Positions 47,844-57,667 are shown, counted from the stretch's first letter. The stretch: DNA of 64,000 nt from Algoriphagus aestuarii (GCA_017051695.1 JAFIDK010000007.1:1-64000), one strand, 5' to 3'. Notes: generated by a model not told the origin, from the letters alone. Made by a program: numbers and translations.

Positions 47844-48995
47844 ATGATATTAGCATTCAAGAATAAATGGTCCGTGGCATTGGTGGTGCTGTTTTTTGCT
47901 TGCCAAAGTAAGACTGTTGAAAAAAAAATGATGGAAGATAACAAGGAAATAAACGTGGAAATCCTCGCGGAAAAAGTAGGGGAATGGGAAGGAAAGGAAG
48001 TGTTTCGATACCGTTTAGATAATGGGTTTATGGAAGTGGAGATGACAAATTTTGGAGGAATTATTTCCAAAATCTTGGTACCCGATAAAAATGGAAAGCT
48101 GGAGAATGTCGTCCTATCTTTAGATAGCATTCCACAATATTTTACAGGAAATGGCCCTTATTTAGGTGCCGCGGTAGGGAGGTATGCCAACAGGATTTCT
48201 AAAGGTTCATTTTTGCTCGACGGTGAGCAGGTAGAAGTGACTAAGAATATTGGAGAAAACCATCTGCATGGCGGAAGAAAAGGCTTTGGTGTGAAAGTCT
48301 GGGATCAAGCGGAAACCTATGATGCTGATGGAGCAATAGGCGTAAAAATGCATTACCTAAGTGAAGATGGAGAAGAAGGATATCCTGGCAATCTGGATAC
48401 TTGGTTATATATGGAATTGACCCCTGAAAATGAAATCAAAATCCGCTTTGAATCCACCACAGATAAAAAGACCGTCGTTAATTTAACCAATCATAGTTAT
48501 TTCAATCTAGGAGGCATCAATCGGGATGTAAAGGATCATGAAGTTCAGATTTTGGCAGATGCTTATACGGAGGTGGATAATCAATCCATTCCCACAGGGG
48601 AGTTGGTAAATGTGGAAGGAACGCCTTTTGATTTCCGGTCTCCAATAACCTTGGGTGATCAAATGGAAGCAAAAGGTGGCGGATTTGATCATAACTATGT
48701 CACTAAAAGAGAAAATTCATCCGAGCTAAAAGAAATCGCCCAAGTCAGACATCCCGAAAGTGGGAGAATCATGGAGGTTTTCAGTACCGCTCCGGGAGTT
48801 CAGTTTTATACTTCCAATGGCATGCGGGATTTTAAAGGCGCAGAAGGCAAGGTTTATCAACCTTTTTGGGCATTTTGTTTAGAACCTCAAGCTTGGCCAG
48901 ATAGTCCAAATCAACCTGCTTTCCCTTCGGCTGCTTTGGATCCCGGAGAAAAATATGTCCATGAAATAGTATTCAAGTTTGAAGTGGAAAAATAA
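47844..48995 (+). CDS. galM: Aldose 1-epimerase, lipoprotein
   Basis: A 383-residue galactose mutarotase with an N-terminal lipoprotein signal (ALVVLFFACQS), so it acts in the periplasm. Markers are MTNFGGIISKILVPDKNGK, VGRYANRISKGSF, VVNLTNHSYFNLGG (catalytic His), FDHNYV and CLEPQAWPDSPNQPAFPSA (catalytic Glu region). It interconverts alpha and beta anomers of aldoses entering the Leloir or other pathways. galK lies at 26230, not adjacent. Confidence 0.95.
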   Translation: MILAFKNKWSVALVVLFFACQSKTVEKKMMEDNKEINVEILAEKVGEWEGKEVFRYRLDNGFMEVEMTNFGGIISKILVPDKNGKLENVVLSLDSIPQYFTGNGPYLGAAVGRYANRISKGSFLLDGEQVEVTKNIGENHLHGGRKGFGVKVWDQAETYDADGAIGVKMHYLSEDGEEGYPGNLDTWLYMELTPENEIKIRFESTTDKKTVVNLTNHSYFNLGGINRDVKDHEVQILADAYTEVDNQSIPTGELVNVEGTPFDFRSPITLGDQMEAKGGGFDHNYVTKRENSSELKEIAQVRHPESGRIMEVFSTAPGVQFYTSNGMRDFKGAEGKVYQPFWAFCLEPQAWPDSPNQPAFPSAALDPGEKYVHEIVFKFEVEK

Positions 48996-49056
48996 CGAAA
49001 GGGTAAGTTTCAGAAATTCAGATAATTCGTTAGTTTGTTTTTTAAAACAATAACCC

Positions 49057-50193
49057 ATGAAAAACAAGCTTACTTTTTTAGCACTTGTCATGAGTGCTAT
49101 TTTTTTATCCCTATCAGGTTTTGCGCAAAAAATCCAATTAAAGAAAGTTGCTGAGTTGCATATAGAGAGCCTGGCACCTGTCGGTATCCGGGATTATGAT
49201 CCTGTCAAAGATGAATATTTGGGATTTGTGGATAAAGGCTCTGATGGAGTGGAGTTGGCAATTTTTGACTCAAAAGGAAAAATTTTGATCAGTGAAGTCA
49301 GGAGGGGAGATGGGCCAAACTATTATTCTTCTTCGGCATTGACGATGGGATTTGCTCCTAATGGAGGAATATTTGTGCAAACTTCCAATGAGTTTCTGAC
49401 ATATGATCGGGAATTTAATCTGATCAAAAGAATCCGCTTTGAGCCAAAATTCACTACCGTGGTTTATTCAGGTCCTAGGGAGAAATTTATTCCTTTGTCC
49501 AAAGGAGATGAGATTTCATTTTTGACGGGTGTTTCTGGAATTTCCGGGATGGCAATGGGGCCTGAAGTTCCATCTAAAGTGAATTTGATAGAATATTACG
49601 ACCCTTCAATGCAATCAGTCCAATCTATTGCTCCCCTTTCAGAAAGAGAAATCTTTGAGGGGTATGGCGACGAAAAATCAACGGTAACAATCAATTCCAT
49701 TTATGGATTAAACTCTAAAGAGAACCTCTTATACTTGACTACAACCATAGACAATGAAATCACGGTCTATAATCCCATCAATTGGTTTGTGGTTAAAAGG
49801 ATCAAAGTGAACCATGAGGAGTTTCAGCCTTTAGATGATATACCTCTAAAAGAATCAAATCTTGAAACCTCAGGTAGAACTGGTTTGTTTGCGATTAACC
49901 GGAAGCTTTTAAAATTTGATTCTGATTTTCTTGGGTTGGTTTATGTGAAAGGAGAATCAGAAACCTCATTTGAGTTTAGAAAAAGCTCAGGTAAGAAGTC
50001 TAGATTAAATGATCCCGAAATGCATCGACTGGTCCTTTTTAAAGATGGGGTTCAGCTGCCGGGAGAACATACAATTTCCTCTGGAATGATTGAAATGCCC
50101 CTTCCAAACAATCAAATTTTAGTAAAAGTGAGTGAAGGAGAGGAAGAGCTGGAATACTATCCTTATGAGATATGGGAGATCGTAGAGAAGTGA
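49057..50193 (+). CDS. Secreted 6-bladed beta-propeller-like protein
   Basis: A 378-residue protein with a signal peptide (LVMSAIFLSLSGFAQ) and no lipobox Cys. Repeating strand units such as IRDYDPVKDEYLGFVDKG and LAIFDSKGKILISEV, and the closing YEIWEIVEK, resemble the Bacteroidota 6-bladed propeller/DUF4221-like group. No catalytic motif can be identified, and I do not assign a function. The leader CAATAACCC runs straight into its ATG. Gene neighbours (galM, a DUF4142 lipoprotein) do not explain it. Confidence 0.65.
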   Translation: MKNKLTFLALVMSAIFLSLSGFAQKIQLKKVAELHIESLAPVGIRDYDPVKDEYLGFVDKGSDGVELAIFDSKGKILISEVRRGDGPNYYSSSALTMGFAPNGGIFVQTSNEFLTYDREFNLIKRIRFEPKFTTVVYSGPREKFIPLSKGDEISFLTGVSGISGMAMGPEVPSKVNLIEYYDPSMQSVQSIAPLSEREIFEGYGDEKSTVTINSIYGLNSKENLLYLTTTIDNEITVYNPINWFVVKRIKVNHEEFQPLDDIPLKESNLETSGRTGLFAINRKLLKFDSDFLGLVYVKGESETSFEFRKSSGKKSRLNDPEMHRLVLFKDGVQLPGEHTISSGMIEMPLPNNQILVKVSEGEEELEYYPYEIWEIVEK

Positions 50194-50330
50194 TATTTCG
50201 CGAAATTCTTTCAACAGTCTGATGAAATTTTACACAGAGAAATTTCCATAAATCGTTGATTTGGCCTATTGAGCCGTTGGGAATGGGGATTGTAAGTATG
50301 TATTCGAACACAAAACCAACTATACTACTT

Positions 50331-50921
50331 ATGAAAACCAATTTTCAAAAAACATCACAAGCGAGTTCTTTCGGCAACAAGTTGAAAATGTCTGGGACCA
50401 TTTTCTTGGCAGCATTTGCTATGGGAGGGTTAAGCTCCTGCGAAAATGAAGATGATGAACCGATCGTGGATACCATCAGTCAGCAAGACAGGAATTTTGC
50501 TATCTCAGCTTCTCAGCACACCAATGCACAGGTGAGCTTTGGTCAATTGGCCATGGATAATGGAGAGGATGATTCAGTCATGGATTATGCCCAATTGATC
50601 GTGGATGCAAATACCGAAAGCAAAGCTGAGCTTACTGCACTGGCGGATGGAAAGGAAGTGGAGATTTCTGATGGCATCAGTACGGAGATGCAAGCGAAAT
50701 ACGATGAGTTAGCAGCCTTGGAAGGGGAGGAATTTGATAAGGCTTTTATTAATTTTCAGATTGATCTTCTAAACAACTCCATGTCCATGTTTGAAAATCA
50801 AATTGACAATGGAGAGAATTTCACAATTTCAGGTTATGCTGAAAAATCCTTAGGAATCGTCAAAGACCATAAAGCAGAAGCCTTATTGGTGAAAGCGGAG
50901 ATCGGCCTGGAAGGCATCTAA
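50331..50921 (+). CDS. DUF4142 ferritin-like lipoprotein
   Basis: The ATG at 50331 gives 196 residues with a late lipobox (MGGLSSC) after a positively charged start; an in-frame ATG at 50256 would add 25 residues lacking signal character. The mature part is all-helical: ISQQDRNFAISASQHTNAQVSFGQLA, VMDYAQLIVDANTESKAEL and YAEKSLGIVKDHKAEA match the DUF4142 four-helix bundle, whose function is unknown (often linked to stress). The acidic stretch CENEDDEP after the Cys is a typical surface-export or spacer region. A shared terminator follows. Confidence 0.83.
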   Translation: MKTNFQKTSQASSFGNKLKMSGTIFLAAFAMGGLSSCENEDDEPIVDTISQQDRNFAISASQHTNAQVSFGQLAMDNGEDDSVMDYAQLIVDANTESKAELTALADGKEVEISDGISTEMQAKYDELAALEGEEFDKAFINFQIDLLNNSMSMFENQIDNGENFTISGYAEKSLGIVKDHKAEALLVKAEIGLEGI

Positions 50922-50945
50922 AATCCCTTTTGGTAAGACCAGGAT

Positions 50946-50976
50946 AAAATCCCAAGTCGATCTGGCTTGGGATTTT
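50946..50976. terminator. Bidirectional terminator between the DUF4142 gene and the GH3 gene
   Basis: AAAATCCCAAG (50946-50956) pairs with CTTGGGATTTT (50966-50976) over 11 bp around a 9-nt loop. T-rich ends occur on both strands, serving two converging transcription units. Confidence 0.9.
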
Positions 50977-50977
50977 T

Positions 50978-52540
50978 CTATAAATTCACACTCATTTTTC
51001 CGATGGCTTTCCACTCCCCTAGTAGATGTTTGACTGCAATCTTTTGTGTGGCTTCAAATGTCTGATAGGCAACCACGATGCTGGAAAAGGCCTTTAAATC
51101 GCCCAGATGACGAAGGGAAAGCGGATTCCCAAAAAGGTAAAGAATGCAGTTTTTGTCCTTGGCTAATTGTTTGATCTCTTCGATTACCTGGTTACTTACT
51201 CCAAACTGATTGATGGGTTTTGCTGAAGGAACGAATAAAGTGATGACGATCAGATCGGCTTTTTTGTCTGACACCTCCTGAAGATTCCTGCCAAAAGCCT
51301 CTTGAAGCTGGCTACCGAAACTGTCAGGAATGCCGTTTGCAAAACTTCTAAGCCCCAGATTTCCTGATTCGCCCAGGTCACGGATTTTTATGGAATTGAT
51401 TTCTCCGGAATATTGGCATAAAAACTCCTTGGAAAGTTTTTCCAGAAATTTATCATGACTTTCCCAATTGAATTTAGGCGTTTCTATCGTCTTGAGATCG
51501 TAGACACCAAGGTGGGATTTGAGCTGATGGAGTTTTTCGAAGGCTTGGTTGATTTCCCTATCTCCAGCCTTTTCAGCAATCATAGCTATGCCTTCTTTGA
51601 CATGTTCGGAAAAACACAGGATATCGTTACCGGCATAAAATGCTTCCCATTCCAGCTGGCCGGGGACCGGAAACAGGTTGGCGACAGCTTTCATATTGAG
51701 TGCGTCCGAAATCACCAAACCGGTAAACCCCATCTCATTTTTTAATAAATCTGTGATGATTTCCCGACTGATACTGGCAGAAATTTCTGCGCCATTGCTT
51801 AAGGCAGGAACTGCCAAATGCCCAACCATGATCATGTCTACTCCATGGTCGATTCCGTATTGAAAAGGATAAAGTTCCTCAGCTACAAGTTCATTTTTTG
51901 ATTTAGGTACTACTGGAAGACCCAAGTGAGAGTCCACATGAGTATCACCATGCCCAGGGAAATGTTTGAAACATGCGCCAATTCCAGCTTTTTTCATGCC
52001 TTTAAAAGCTGCCAAAGCCAATCTTGCCACACTGTTGGTGTCCGATCCAAATGAACGGTATCCAATGACAGGATTTAAAGGATTGGTATTGACATCAGCG
52101 CAGGGTGCCAGATTCAGGTGGATTCCGGCACTTTTCATATCCAATCCCATTTTAAAGCCAACTTCTTCTACTTGTTTTTCGCCCTCTAAACTGATGCCTC
52201 CTAGTGAAATAGCAAATGGGTATGCTGGGGTTTTTTCTATTCTCATCGCCAGACCAAATTCTCCGTCGATGGATATCATTAAAGGAATATTTGAAACTGC
52301 CTGATAGCGATTGATCAGATGAACCAATTTCTCCAAAGTATCTGACACATCCAGTACTTCCTGTCTTTTTTCAAAGTTTGCTGCGGCAGAAATCCTGCTA
52401 TGAAAAAAAGTCAATCCCCCTATTTCTTCCTCTTTGATCAGCTTCTCTAAGGATAGGTGATTTTCTTCGGAATCGTGCACAAAAGCAGCTGGAAAGAATA
52501 ACTGGGCTACTTTTTGGCGTTTAGATAAGTTTAAATTCAT
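50978..52540 (-). CDS. nagZ: GH3 beta-N-acetylglucosaminidase (NagZ-like)
   Basis: A 520-residue cytosolic GH3 enzyme, longer than classical NagZ (about 340) because of a C-terminal alpha/beta domain. The NagZ signature KHFPGHGDT at 192-200, followed by VDSHLGLP, carries the catalytic Asp-His loop, and the nucleophile is Asp279 in VISDALNMKAV. It should remove GlcNAc from imported anhydro-muropeptides or denuded glycans. No signal peptide is seen, which agrees with action after the AmpG-like importer encoded 102 bp upstream. It is the last gene of the wall-recycling run. Confidence 0.9.
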   Translation of the reverse strand: MNLNLSKRQKVAQLFFPAAFVHDSEENHLSLEKLIKEEEIGGLTFFHSRISAAANFEKRQEVLDVSDTLEKLVHLINRYQAVSNIPLMISIDGEFGLAMRIEKTPAYPFAISLGGISLEGEKQVEEVGFKMGLDMKSAGIHLNLAPCADVNTNPLNPVIGYRSFGSDTNSVARLALAAFKGMKKAGIGACFKHFPGHGDTHVDSHLGLPVVPKSKNELVAEELYPFQYGIDHGVDMIMVGHLAVPALSNGAEISASISREIITDLLKNEMGFTGLVISDALNMKAVANLFPVPGQLEWEAFYAGNDILCFSEHVKEGIAMIAEKAGDREINQAFEKLHQLKSHLGVYDLKTIETPKFNWESHDKFLEKLSKEFLCQYSGEINSIKIRDLGESGNLGLRSFANGIPDSFGSQLQEAFGRNLQEVSDKKADLIVITLFVPSAKPINQFGVSNQVIEEIKQLAKDKNCILYLFGNPLSLRHLGDLKAFSSIVVAYQTFEATQKIAVKHLLGEWKAIGKMSVNL

Positions 52541-52642
52541 TGGGTCTAATAGGTCTATTGCTTCTTTTAAAATCTTAAATACCCTTTAGAAATCTGCTTC
52601 AAATCTAGGGGTATGCGGAATCAGGAATGATTTTTCTGCGTT

Positions 52643-53902
52643 TTATTTCTTCCCAAACTCTTTTGGGTATTTTACGGATTTTGCCATGATCAAGGCTGGA
52701 ATCATCGCGATGCCTACCCAAACAAAGAAACCGGTATAGCCTAACCATTCTTGGATATAGCCGGAAATCATTCCGGGAAACATCATTCCCATCGCCATAA
52801 ATCCAGTGGCCAAAGCATAATGAGATGTTTTGAAGATGCCCTCAGCAAGGTAAATCAAAAAGATCATGTAGGCCGCGAAACCAAAACCATATCCAAACTG
52901 CTCGATGATAACCACAGCTCCTGCAAATAGGATGCTGTCAGGTTGGAAATGTGCCAGAGCAATATAAAGTAAATTAGGAAGATTAAGTGACAAGGCCATT
53001 GGGATCATCCATTTCCCTAGTCCATCCCGGGAGATTGCAATACCTCCGAGGATTCCCCCCACAAGCAAGGCAATAACTCCGATCGTACCATATAGAAATC
53101 CAACCTCAGAAGTACTCAACCCCAATCCACCTGTTTCTTTTGCATCCAGTAAAAATGGGGAGGCCATTTTAACCAATTGAGACTCCCCCAAGCGATACAG
53201 CAGCACAAATGCCAGAGAGATCCCTATATTTTTTTTGGTGAAAAATGTAGTGAAAACTTTTCCGAAACTCGCTTCCCGAGATGAAGTGACCGGGGTTTCA
53301 TCCTCTATTTTTGGAGTGGTTAAAAAATTGATCAAAGTTAAAATCAACATCAATAAAGCTACAACGATCATGGTATAGGACCAAGCACGGGTGTTATCAG
53401 CCAAAGTTGTCTCCAGATATCCTGCCACCATCACAATGAGACCCTGACCAGTGATCATTCCGATACGGTAAAAAGTCCCTCGCAGGCCCACGAAAAAAGA
53501 TTGCTGGTCTGGTTTTAATGCAATCAGGTACATCCCGTCAGAAGCAATGTCATTGGTTGCGGACGCAAATGCCCCCATCCAGAAAAAAGCCAATGTGACA
53601 AAGAAAAACTGACTTCCTCCTGTGTTTAATCCTACTCCAAGAAACACCAAAGAAAGGATAAACTGCATGTTCAAAAACCATTTTCTTTTGGTTCCAAAGA
53701 GGTCCACAATCGGGCTCCAGATCGGTTTGATTACCCATGGGAGGTAAAGTAAACTGGTATATAGGCCAATGTCTGAATTAGAAACCCCCAGCTTTTTATA
53801 CATGATCACAGAGACTACTATGATCAGGATATAGGGAATTCCTTCTGTCATATAAAGTGAAGGAATCCAAAGCCATGGGTTTCTTTGGGTGGTTTTTGTC
53901 AT
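52643..53902 (-). CDS. AmpG-like MFS permease (muropeptide/wall-sugar importer)
   Basis: A 419-residue, roughly 12-helix major facilitator. The N-terminus LYMTEGIPYILIIVVSVIMY, with GLYTSLLYLPWVIKPIWSPIVD, resembles AmpG and its Bacteroidota relatives such as the MurT type. It would bring anhydro-sugars or muropeptides released in the periplasm into the cytosol. Its ATG overlaps the stop of the upstream GNAT gene (ATGA), and the NagZ-like gene follows, so context supports peptidoglycan recycling. A general sugar or siderophore permease is the alternative. Confidence 0.85.
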   Translation of the reverse strand: MTKTTQRNPWLWIPSLYMTEGIPYILIIVVSVIMYKKLGVSNSDIGLYTSLLYLPWVIKPIWSPIVDLFGTKRKWFLNMQFILSLVFLGVGLNTGGSQFFFVTLAFFWMGAFASATNDIASDGMYLIALKPDQQSFFVGLRGTFYRIGMITGQGLIVMVAGYLETTLADNTRAWSYTMIVVALLMLILTLINFLTTPKIEDETPVTSSREASFGKVFTTFFTKKNIGISLAFVLLYRLGESQLVKMASPFLLDAKETGGLGLSTSEVGFLYGTIGVIALLVGGILGGIAISRDGLGKWMIPMALSLNLPNLLYIALAHFQPDSILFAGAVVIIEQFGYGFGFAAYMIFLIYLAEGIFKTSHYALATGFMAMGMMFPGMISGYIQEWLGYTGFFVWVGIAMIPALIMAKSVKYPKEFGKK

Positions 53903-54378
53903 TTTTTCCGAATCAAATTTTCGTAAATACTGATTTCTGACCCTTCGATCGATTTGGCATCTACCGCTTTTTGATAAAATTCAGCTGGTCCTACTCCTCC
54001 GATGATGGCATAGGCATACCCCATTTCTCTCATGGATTGCAATGCCTTGATCAAAAGGATTTTTCCAATTCCTTTTCCCCGTTCACTTTCTATGGTTCCC
54101 GTGGGACCAAAGAAGTTTCTAGCGGTGCTCTCATAGCAGGCAAATCCCAAAATGTCATTTTCCCGCTGAGCTATCCAGCATGAAATAGGCTGCCTTGTAA
54201 AAGAAACCTCGACTTCAGACTGCCAATAATCTCCAAAATGGGTTTTTACCCAATCACTTACTAAGTGCTTTTCAGGAGCAATTGCTCTACGAAAGACGAC
54301 TCTTTCTTTTATTGATAATGTTTGTTCTTCTTTTGTGATATCTGGAAGACCAATCAATCTCACAAGCATGTCTTTCAT
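53899..54378 (-). CDS. GNAT family N-acetyltransferase
   Basis: The ATG at 54378 gives 159 residues. A longer frame from 54438 would overlap the upstream gene by 50 bp and is less likely. The acetyl-CoA-binding motif is visible as TGTIESERGKGIGKILLIKAL (residues about 91-111), with ILGFACYESTARNFFG before it. The acceptor is unknown. Its position between a wall glycosidase and an AmpG-like permease suggests acetylation of an amino sugar or peptide produced in wall recycling (inference). It overlaps the permease start by 4 bp (ATGA). Confidence 0.82.
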   Translation of the reverse strand: MKDMLVRLIGLPDITKEEQTLSIKERVVFRRAIAPEKHLVSDWVKTHFGDYWQSEVEVSFTRQPISCWIAQRENDILGFACYESTARNFFGPTGTIESERGKGIGKILLIKALQSMREMGYAYAIIGGVGPAEFYQKAVDAKSIEGSEISIYENLIRKK

Positions 54379-54388
54379 AGTAATGGAT

Positions 54389-56020
54389 TTATGGGATTTG
54401 GTAAACTTGGGTTTGGACGATTCTACCATAATGGTCAATCCACCGAATCGCCAGATATTTTGTGTTTAAACTGGTGACTTCCAACGTCCTGGCTCTCATA
54501 CCCCCCACCCAAACGGGATGGATCTCTGCATCGGCCAGTAAATCCAGTTCCTCAGCACCTTGGATCAGGGCATACCGTATCGCAGGGTCTAATGGGTTTG
54601 CCATTCGGATGGAAGTGACTTCTGAATTTGCCTCTACACTGAAAACAGTTGGGATATCGATGATGGCTGGAGATTTTGGTTGGAAGGAAGGAGGAAGTGT
54701 GGGTTCATCATAGAGCTCACCTTTGAGAAGCTGTGCGACATCTCTATTTTTGATTTTCATGGACTTGGCTGAGAAAAAGGCATTTCCCTGAATCGTCGGC
54801 AGAGTCCGGGTATAGGAGATCTGAGTGTTGATTTCTTTTGGATTATTCCATGCTGCATCAGAATCCTCACGGATTTTATAAGGGCCATTTCCAATGTAAA
54901 TATTGGTGTTGTTATGATTTTTTGCCCACCAATCATTTAGGATTCGATGCGATGCCAAAGGGTGATCCATACTCCAATAGAGCTGTGGAATCATGTAATC
55001 TACCCATCCGTTTTTCATCCAAAGGAGCACGTCGGCATACAGATCATCATAATTGGTCTGGCCGGCACGAGTTGGAGAACCTTTAGGGTCCTTGTCTTTA
55101 TTTCTCCAGACTCCGAAAGGCGATATTCCAAACTGAACCCAAGGTTTACTTTCCTTGATTGTTTCATTTAGGGCAAAAATCAGCTGGTTTACATTGTCCC
55201 TTCTCCAATCATCCTGGGATTGACCGGGTTTTTTGTACTTGTTATAACTTGCCTTATCAGGAAAATCTTCTTTGGCGATTTTATAAGGGTAGAAATAATC
55301 GTCAAAATGGATGGCATCAATGTCATAATTATCCACGATTTCTTTGATTACTTTCAGTAGATGGTTTTGCACTTCAGGTAATCCAGGATTGTAGTAATAC
55401 TTGGTGCCGTATTTCAGCATCCAGTCCCTATGTAGATTGTAATCGTGATCTGGGCTGAGTTCTTCCGTTTTCAGATCCATGGTGGCGCGGTAAGGGTTCA
55501 GCCATGCATGAAATTCCATTCCTCTAGCGTGAGATTCATGAATCATCCAAGTAAGAGGATTCTCTGTGGTTTGAGGAGCTTTTCCCTGTTTTCCAGTCAA
55601 GTATTTAGACCAAGGAGCCAAATTACTGGGGTAAAAGGCATCGCCGGCAGTTCTTACTTGCACGATGACTGCATTGAAATTCAGGTTTTTATAATAATCG
55701 AGAATTTCCAGAAAATCTCTCTTTTGCTTCTCATAGGAGTCGTCTGGTGAGATAGGCCAATCAATATTAGCCACAGTTGCGATCCAAACACCTCTAAATT
55801 CCCTCGGCATTTCTGGCATTTGGTAAGACAATGGTGCTAAGGCAACAGGGGCTTTCGGTAAGGTTTTTACGGGAAAGTTTGCTCCGGTATTGGTATTCGG
55901 AGAAGTTTTAATCGGAGTACTAGGATTTGGCCCAGGATTGGTTGTTTTAGAAGATTTACAAGCTGAAATCAAAAGGCCGAAAGCAAAAATAAGAAATAGG
56001 TACCTGGAAAGGAATTTCAT
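54389..56020 (-). CDS. GHL10 (family 10-like) glycosyl hydrolase lipoprotein, DigH-like
   Basis: A 543-residue lipoprotein (lipobox LLISAC) followed by a Pro/Thr-rich linker. The TIM-barrel domain (about 75-400) contains EFRGVWIATVANIDWP, NFNAVIVQVRTAGDAFYPS, GMEFHAWLNPYRA, DAIHFDDYFYPY (acidic residues of the active site) and VQFGISPFGVWRN. The C-terminus is beta-rich. E. coli DigH, of the same GHL10 group, cuts denuded peptidoglycan glycan strands. The amidase gene 11 bp upstream would create exactly such naked strands, so the pair makes sense as sequential wall-degrading enzymes. Confidence 0.9.
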   Translation of the reverse strand: MKFLSRYLFLIFAFGLLISACKSSKTTNPGPNPSTPIKTSPNTNTGANFPVKTLPKAPVALAPLSYQMPEMPREFRGVWIATVANIDWPISPDDSYEKQKRDFLEILDYYKNLNFNAVIVQVRTAGDAFYPSNLAPWSKYLTGKQGKAPQTTENPLTWMIHESHARGMEFHAWLNPYRATMDLKTEELSPDHDYNLHRDWMLKYGTKYYYNPGLPEVQNHLLKVIKEIVDNYDIDAIHFDDYFYPYKIAKEDFPDKASYNKYKKPGQSQDDWRRDNVNQLIFALNETIKESKPWVQFGISPFGVWRNKDKDPKGSPTRAGQTNYDDLYADVLLWMKNGWVDYMIPQLYWSMDHPLASHRILNDWWAKNHNNTNIYIGNGPYKIREDSDAAWNNPKEINTQISYTRTLPTIQGNAFFSAKSMKIKNRDVAQLLKGELYDEPTLPPSFQPKSPAIIDIPTVFSVEANSEVTSIRMANPLDPAIRYALIQGAEELDLLADAEIHPVWVGGMRARTLEVTSLNTKYLAIRWIDHYGRIVQTQVYQIP

Positions 56021-56031
56021 AAAATGGGTAA

Positions 56032-56703
56032 TCAGAGCGTTGGTATTGGTTTTAAATTTAAATCTTCCAGATTTTTTCTAAGCTTTTGCATAAAGCTATC
56101 CCCTGGATCATTTTTGACTGTTCTATAGTTTGGATCGGTTTCTTTCCAAAGTTCCGATTCTTGGAAGTTCTGATATTCATGATGACCGATTACATAATCT
56201 ATGGGATATTTTTTTCGTAAATGTCTGATCAGCATTTCATTTGCCTTAAGCTGTTCTTTGGTCAATGGATCATCTGAGCCACCGATGTTTTCAATTCCAA
56301 TGGCGGTATAATTGAGACCGATAGTATGTCTGGCAAAAGTTGTATCTGGTAATAGCCTGAAAATCGTTCCATCCCGATCGATCAGAAACTGACTGGAAAC
56401 ATTCAGATTACTGGCAGTTGTCAAATCCGCCCTGCCCCCCAGTGTCGGAGAGTCAAAAACATCAAATGTCGATTCAATGGAATTTACGGCAGTCCAATGG
56501 ACTACCACCATGGTTGGTTGGATGGTGGCTTTGGTTTGATTTAATCCATGTCTTTCTTTTAGATATTGAAGAGATAGTTGCTCCCGTTCTTCATTCCAGG
56601 TAATGGGTTTTTCAAAAATCCGAAAAGTAGATTTCGAACTACAGGATAGTAACATGGAGGCTAAAAATAAGGACCAAAGGTATGATTGCTTTGCATGTCT
56701 CAT
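56032..56703 (-). CDS. N-acetylmuramoyl-L-alanine amidase (Amidase_2), lipoprotein
   Basis: A 223-residue exported lipoprotein (MLLSCSS lipobox). The zinc-amidase core is TMVVVHWTAVNSIES (first His ligand), RHTIGLNYTAIGIENIG and VIGHHEYQNF...NDPGDSF, the last matching the AmpD-type C-terminal ligand region. It should strip stem peptides from peptidoglycan glycan strands in the periplasm. It is the first gene of the minus-strand wall-recycling run and lies 11 bp before the GHL10 gene. Confidence 0.9.
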   Translation of the reverse strand: MRHAKQSYLWSLFLASMLLSCSSKSTFRIFEKPITWNEEREQLSLQYLKERHGLNQTKATIQPTMVVVHWTAVNSIESTFDVFDSPTLGGRADLTTASNLNVSSQFLIDRDGTIFRLLPDTTFARHTIGLNYTAIGIENIGGSDDPLTKEQLKANEMLIRHLRKKYPIDYVIGHHEYQNFQESELWKETDPNYRTVKNDPGDSFMQKLRKNLEDLNLKPIPTL

Positions 56704-56917
56704 TTTATCAAACAGATTTTTGTATGGGATATTGTATTCAGAGTACTTAAAAGGATGGTGCCAGAATCAAATGATTTAAAATGATAAGCTAAACTAGTAT
56801 GAAAAAGGGAGGAATCGGAGAAAGGCTTCGCTATTTTTTGCTGTTTTTTTTCAATTGCTTATAATTCTTGCATGATCTTGCAGCATTTGCTAGTTTAAGC
56901 TTTCAATTCAAAGTATA

Positions 56918-57667
56918 ATGCTGAAAGAAGAAAGACAAAAGTTTATCCTGGATCAGGTGCATCTTCATCATCGTGTACTTTTAAACGATCTATCCGAAAG
57001 TTTAAATGTATCGATAGATACGGTGAGAAGGGATGTAAAAGAGTTGGCAAAAGATAGGAAACTGAAAAAAGTCCATGGAGGAGCAACCTCCTTTGGATTT
57101 ATGAATTTCAGAAAGGATGAGGGAAATGTATACCTGCAGTCCAAAAAAATCGCCATAGCAGAAAAGACGGTTTCATTGCTTTCCGAAGGCCAGGTGATAT
57201 TGATGAGTGGAGGCACTACGAATATGGAAGTAGCTAAAATGATCCCTAAAAAGATGGCTTTGACAGTATTTACTCCCAGCCTTCATGTGGCGATGGAGCT
57301 TCTGGAACTTCCGGAGGTAGAGGTGATTTTTTTGGGAGGCAAATTACTGCATGATGCAAAATTCGCTGTTGGTGGCACTGTCGTAAATTCACTATCCCAA
57401 TTGAGGGTAGACCTTTGTATCCTGGGAACAGGATATTTGGATGCTGAATTCGGTCTGACGGAATTTGACTGGGAGGTGATCCAAGTGAAGCAAGCGATGA
57501 TCCGTGCTGCCAAGAAAACAGTGATTTTATCTGTTTCCGACAAATTGCACTCTGTTCAAAAATACAAGACCTGCGATATGTCTGCCGTAGATGTTTTAGT
57601 GACGGAGCTTGATCCTGCAAATGAACTTCTGGATGCATTTAGGCCTTTCCATCTTCAGCTGATATAA
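56918..57667 (+). CDS. DeoR/GlpR family transcriptional regulator
   Basis: A 249-residue regulator with an N-terminal winged HTH (ERQKFILDQVHLHHRVLLNDLSESLNVS is the helix region, then IDTVRRDVKELAKDRKLKKVHGGA) and a sugar-phosphate-binding DeoRC domain (EGQVILMSGGTTNMEVAKM, FLGGKLLHDAKFAVGG). It is divergent from the amidase gene across a 214-bp gap and could control wall-sugar recycling or itself, but no operator was recognised. A sugar-phosphate inducer is typical for the family. Confidence 0.92.
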   Translation: MLKEERQKFILDQVHLHHRVLLNDLSESLNVSIDTVRRDVKELAKDRKLKKVHGGATSFGFMNFRKDEGNVYLQSKKIAIAEKTVSLLSEGQVILMSGGTTNMEVAKMIPKKMALTVFTPSLHVAMELLELPEVEVIFLGGKLLHDAKFAVGGTVVNSLSQLRVDLCILGTGYLDAEFGLTEFDWEVIQVKQAMIRAAKKTVILSVSDKLHSVQKYKTCDMSAVDVLVTELDPANELLDAFRPFHLQLI

